Under the pieces are notes generated by a model. The model worked only from the letters and a program-made list of their open reading frames with translations. It searched no databases and was not told the origin of the DNA. 8,379 nt of DNA, taken from positions 1 through 8,379 of the forward strand of contig JAANXI010000080.1 in the NCBI GenBank assembly GCA_018263365.1, in the 5' to 3' direction. This DNA is from Fidelibacterota bacterium (GTDB lineage: Bacteria > Fidelibacterota > JAANXI01). This document shows positions 5,346 to 8,379 of this stretch, piece by piece (position 1 is the first letter of the stretch; the number at the start of each line of letters is the position of its first letter). Made by a program: the position numbers and the translations under genes.

Positions 5346-7802
5346 TCACAACATATCCCCGGGATCGATATCCAGGTTGATGCGATAGTTTCCTGACGAT
5401 GGATATTCCGTCATCGGCAGCAGCGAGGTGCGGAGCAAGTGCCGCAGTTTCGATCCGGCAGGATCGTTTTCCTTGCGTGATTTAATGGTGAGACGCCAGT
5501 GGTAGTTTCCCCGGATGCGCTCCATCGGGGCTGGCGCAGGGCCAAGCACGTCCATATTCCCTTTGTTTGAGAAGAGATTATGACCGATTTTCATGGCCAG
5601 TTTTTCCACCCGTTCTCGCTGTGGCCCCCGAATTGTAATATTTGCCAGGCGGCTGAACGGCGGATAATTCAGTTCATTACGCTCCGACAGAGTGCGGTTG
5701 TAGAATTGACCGTATTCATTCTGCGTCGCACATTTGATGGAGTAATCATCGACTGCTGAAGTTTGGATAAGCACTTCGCCCGGTTTTTCTGCCCTGCCAC
5801 TGCGCCCGCTGACCTGCGCCAGCAGCTGGAACGTCCGCTCCTGCGCCCTGAAATCCGGGAAAAAGAGGCCGGTGTCCGCGTTCAGCACACCGACCAAGGT
5901 GACGTTCGGGAAGTCGAGTCCCTTGGCGATCATCTGGGTGCCCAGCAGAATGTCGTACTCCTGCTGACCAAACGCATCCAGCATCTTCCTGTGAGCACCG
6001 GACTGTGTTGTGGAATCAGCGTCCATCCGAATAATACGGGCATCCGGAAAATACTCCGCTAAGATTTCTTCTGCGCGCTGCGTGCCCATGCCGGTGTACT
6101 GGAGTTGAGTTCCCATGCAGTCAGGGCATTGCACCAATGGCGACATTTCCGCATCGCAATAATGACAAAGCAGGTAATTCCCGGATTTGTGATAGGTCAT
6201 AGAGATGTCACACTTAGGACATTCGGCGTGCCAGCCGCAATCCATACACTGAAGTATCGGCGCAAATCCCCGGCGGTTCTGCAGCAAGATAATCTGTTCT
6301 TTACGATCGAGCCGTTCCTGGATCACTTCCACCAGATCCTTGCTCAGAAAATGCGGATATTCCGCCGATGCTTCCCGTTCCTTTTTCATATCCACCATCC
6401 GGATGGACGGCGGGACAGCCTTGGTATGGCGTTCCGGCAGTTCCAGCATGGTGTATTTATCCTGCACGGCGTTATAATACGACTCCAGACTGGGCGTCGC
6501 CGTGCCCAGGATGACAACCGCATCGGTATTTTTGGCGCGCACCATAGCCGCATCTCTGGCATGATACCGGGGATCGGGTTCGGACTGCTTATAGGAGTTT
6601 TCCTGCTCCTCATCGATAATAATGAGCCCGAGATTTTGCACCGGCGCAAAGATGGCGCTGCGGGCTCCGACGATAACGTCGTAATCACCGGCCGCGATCT
6701 TCCGCCAGGTATAAGCGCGTTCCCCGGCGCTCATATTGCTGTGCCACAGGGTGACCCGTTCGCCGAAATGTCCGCGAAACCGTCTGGCAGTCTGCGGGGT
6801 TAACGCGATTTCCGGCACCAACATAATAACCTGTTGCCCTTTTTCCAGAACCTCATCCGCCGCCCGGAGATAGATTTCGGTTTTCCCGCTGCCGGTGACA
6901 CCGTATAACAGATACGGATGAAATTCTTCGGCTTCAATTCCCTGGAGTATCTCGTGAATAGCCTTTTGCTGATCCGGCGTGTATTCCACCTCCTTTTTAA
7001 TCGGTTCCCCATATACCCGAAGCGGATCCTGGACCACCGGCTTTTCCTGCACCTGGACCAATGATTTTTCCTCCAGGCTTCGCAGCGTGCCGTAGCCTGT
7101 TTCGGCGAGTTGCACCGCCTGCGCCGCCGGGAGCCAGTCAGTGTGTTTTCGCAATTCCTCAAGCAGACGCTTCTGCGCCACGGCCCGGTTATCCAGGTCC
7201 CCAAGAAATGCATCGAAGTTATCGCGGACAGTCCGTTCTAGTTTGGTAGTCTGCACTTTCCGTCCTTGCGGTGGATGATACTGGATTTCCCGTGAGATGT
7301 ATTCCCGCTCCAGGAATTTTCGCAATTCCTCCTGGGTGAATTCGGTCTGCTCGAGGAAGGTTGTTTCACGGATTGGCTGATCCATCGGTACGTTGATTAA
7401 CTCCTGAAATTCCCCATTACTTTCGATTTTTTCGTCGGAGATCAATCGCCGGTATGTTACGGATTTTCGTACCTGAATTTCCGACGGAAGTGCGGTGTGC
7501 AGGACTTTTCCAAAGGGGGTCAGATAATATGTACTTATCCACTTGAGGAGTTTCACTAATTCCTCGGAAAAGAGGGGTTCGTCATCGATAATTTTAATGA
7601 TCGGCTTGAGTTTTTTCCGGATGTTCTCATCGATTTCAGGATCAATTTCGACGATATATCCCTGGGATTTCCGTTGTCCTAGCGGTGCTATTACACGGGA
7701 GCCGATCTCAACCTGATGGGAATACTCCTCCGGCACAAGATAACTGAATGTCTGATGCGTACCGATTGGAAAAGCGATATTTACGATCGTCAAGTTGCTC
7801 AT
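5346..7802 (-). CDS. priA: Primosomal protein N' (replication restart helicase PriA)
   Basis: The product has 818 residues and is complete. PriA recognises stalled or collapsed replication forks, unwinds the lagging arm from 3' to 5' and loads the replicative helicase through the primosome. Visible parts: the N-terminal 3'-DNA-binding domain (about 1-105, IAFPIGTHQTFSYLVP), Walker A GVTGSGKT (301-308), motif II DEEQ (397-400), motif III GTATPS (433-438), and eight zinc-binding cysteines in four CxxC pairs (519/522, 528/531, 546/549, 559/562). Motif V (GTQMIAKGLDFPNVTLVGVL, from 621) and motif VI QVSGRSGR (663-670) follow, then the C-terminal domain with LGPAPAPMERIRGNYHWRL. Length and order match PriA of FCB-type bacteria. 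Motif II normally reads DEEH; here the fourth residue is Gln (codon at 6603-6605). No Shine-Dalgarno site is visible before the ATG. An inverted repeat separates it from plsY; the peptidase gene follows after 81-114 bp. Confidence 0.97.
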   Translation of the reverse strand: MSNLTIVNIAFPIGTHQTFSYLVPEEYSHQVEIGSRVIAPLGQRKSQGYIVEIDPEIDENIRKKLKPIIKIIDDEPLFSEELVKLLKWISTYYLTPFGKVLHTALPSEIQVRKSVTYRRLISDEKIESNGEFQELINVPMDQPIRETTFLEQTEFTQEELRKFLEREYISREIQYHPPQGRKVQTTKLERTVRDNFDAFLGDLDNRAVAQKRLLEELRKHTDWLPAAQAVQLAETGYGTLRSLEEKSLVQVQEKPVVQDPLRVYGEPIKKEVEYTPDQQKAIHEILQGIEAEEFHPYLLYGVTGSGKTEIYLRAADEVLEKGQQVIMLVPEIALTPQTARRFRGHFGERVTLWHSNMSAGERAYTWRKIAAGDYDVIVGARSAIFAPVQNLGLIIIDEEQENSYKQSEPDPRYHARDAAMVRAKNTDAVVILGTATPSLESYYNAVQDKYTMLELPERHTKAVPPSIRMVDMKKEREASAEYPHFLSKDLVEVIQERLDRKEQIILLQNRRGFAPILQCMDCGWHAECPKCDISMTYHKSGNYLLCHYCDAEMSPLVQCPDCMGTQLQYTGMGTQRAEEILAEYFPDARIIRMDADSTTQSGAHRKMLDAFGQQEYDILLGTQMIAKGLDFPNVTLVGVLNADTGLFFPDFRAQERTFQLLAQVSGRSGRAEKPGEVLIQTSAVDDYSIKCATQNEYGQFYNRTLSERNELNYPPFSRLANITIRGPQRERVEKLAMKIGHNLFSNKGNMDVLGPAPAPMERIRGNYHWRLTIKSRKENDPAGSKLRHLLRTSLLPMTEYPSSGNYRINLDIDPGDML

Positions 7803-7861
7803 AGAAAGTCAAATTAGTCGCTGGACGGGTTGAAAACAAGCCGGAAACAATAACTACAAAT

Positions 7862-8083
7862 AGAACACAGATTTCCACGGAAACAAATAATAACCGCGGA
7901 TTAAAAAACGACCAAAAGCCTGAAAGCCACGAAGAAGCGCGAATGACCGCTAATAATACGAATTGGAAAAAATTATAATATTAGTTAGTGTTATTTTATT
8001 CGTGGTTCTTCGCGAGTCTTTGCGGCTAAATTATTTGTTGTTAATCTGTGTGAATCAGTTGTTTCTGTGGAAATCTGTGTTCT
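7862..8083. repeat. Long imperfect inverted repeat between plsY and priA
   Basis: The outer arms 7862-7886 and 8059-8083 are reverse complements at 24 of 25 positions (left arm begins AGAACACAGATTTCCAC). Inside them the similarity continues imperfectly: CGCGGATTAA in the left half lines up with CAGATTAA in the reverse complement of the right half. Both halves also contain CACGAAGAA/GCGAA-like words (about 7928-7945; 8000-8025 in reverse complement). The centre is near 7972 and is AT-rich. It is unlike coding sequence and looks like a palindromic dispersed element or a small non-autonomous mobile element. I see no target-site duplication and no transposase. Confidence 0.65.
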
Positions 8084-8379
8084 GTTTTTTGTTCGAGAAA
8101 ATTCGCACCTTTTCAAACTGATTTTCGGTACCGTTGATCAGACGCTTAATGTTTTCACGATGGGTGAAGAATATCAGGATGACGATGGGAATGGAAAAGT
8201 AAAAGAGCGTTGGACTGATCGCCCGCCATCCGGTGGCATCCATAATCCAGAGGACAATCGGCAGGGCGAGTGCGGCGGAGAGCGAACCCACGGAGACAAT
8301 GCCGGTGAGGACAAGCATTATGCCAAAGATCGCGAGGCAGATAAGGATCGCGACCGGATAAAGCGCCAGCAGCATTCCG
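8055..8379 (-). CDS. plsY: Glycerol-3-phosphate acyltransferase PlsY, C-terminal part
   Basis: The 5' part lies beyond the right window edge; about 107 C-terminal residues are present. PlsY is an integral inner-membrane enzyme that transfers an acyl group from acyl-phosphate to glycerol 3-phosphate, the first step of phospholipid synthesis in most bacteria. Seen here are hydrophobic membrane helices (LYPVAILICLAIFGIMLVL; then VSVGSLSAALALPIVLWI; then SIPIVILIFF) and the conserved family motif HRENIKRLINGTEN. The family usually ends shortly after this motif. Here a hydrophilic tail of about 18 residues follows, whose last eight codons (NTDFHRNN) lie in the right arm of the inverted repeat, with the TGA stop immediately beyond it. 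The tail therefore seems to be a by-product of the repeat rather than a domain. The family call is firm although the first third of the protein cannot be checked. Confidence 0.92.
   Translation of the reverse strand, partial: GMLLALYPVAILICLAIFGIMLVLTGIVSVGSLSAALALPIVLWIMDATGWRAISPTLFYFSIPIVILIFFTHRENIKRLINGTENQFEKVRIFSNKKQNTDFHRNN

Noticed and set aside
6105..6803. Long open frame antisense to priA (232 residues)
   Set aside because: It lies wholly opposite the conserved helicase core and its product is rich in His and Arg without any domain pattern, as expected for a shadow frame.

Overview
The window is a stretch of bacterial chromosome carrying mostly housekeeping genes. All genes read leftward (minus strand) except one broken gene at the left end. 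The organism looks like a diderm of the Fibrobacteres-Chlorobi-Bacteroidetes (FCB) superphylum or a related candidate phylum. The support is an outer-membrane barrel protein of the PorV/PorQ type, a lipoprotein signal, Shine-Dalgarno sites that are weak or absent at several starts, and intergenic DNA rich in degenerate micro-repeats. No finer placement can be defended from the sequence alone. TGA, TAA and TAG are all used as ordinary stops.

Layout, left to right. (1) 1-247 has no convincing gene, only two small hairpins. (2) 248-1281, plus strand, is a decayed gene for a secreted lipoprotein with an N-terminal beta-sandwich region and a glycoside hydrolase family 16 (GH16) domain. It is broken by a small deletion with frameshift and by a TGA at an expected Trp codon. 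(3) 1282-1454 is a convergent intergenic region with an AT-rich hairpin. (4) 1455-1826, minus, is a truncated VOC (glyoxalase/dioxygenase fold) remnant without a start codon; it begins in frame right after the stop of (5). (5) 1827-2777, minus, is a stand-alone ParB-domain protein. (6) 2778-3333 is a 556-bp gap with three clean hairpins, a short dyad and three kinds of degenerate short tandem repeat. (7) 3334-4266, minus, is a PorV/PorQ-like barrel protein. (8) 4245-5264, minus, is a membrane-anchored HExxH peptidase that overlaps (7) by 22 bp. (9) 5265-5345 holds a perfect 28-bp palindrome and a heptamer array. (10) 5346-7802, minus, is PriA, complete, with DEEQ in place of DEEH in helicase motif II. 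(11) 7803-8054 and on to 8083 is a long imperfect inverted repeat. (12) 8055-8379, minus, is the C-terminal part of PlsY, cut by the window edge.

How the genes relate. PlsY (phospholipid synthesis) and PriA (replication restart) are ordinary neighbours separated by a repeat element. The peptidase and the barrel protein overlap and are almost certainly co-transcribed; both belong to the envelope. The ParB-like gene has no ParA in view and has its own structured upstream region. I do not see a convincing new multi-gene system. The most unusual signal is in the intergenic DNA: several families of palindromes and 7-, 8- and 12-bp micro-arrays. One of them supplies the end of the plsY reading frame, and another abuts the priA stop codon.
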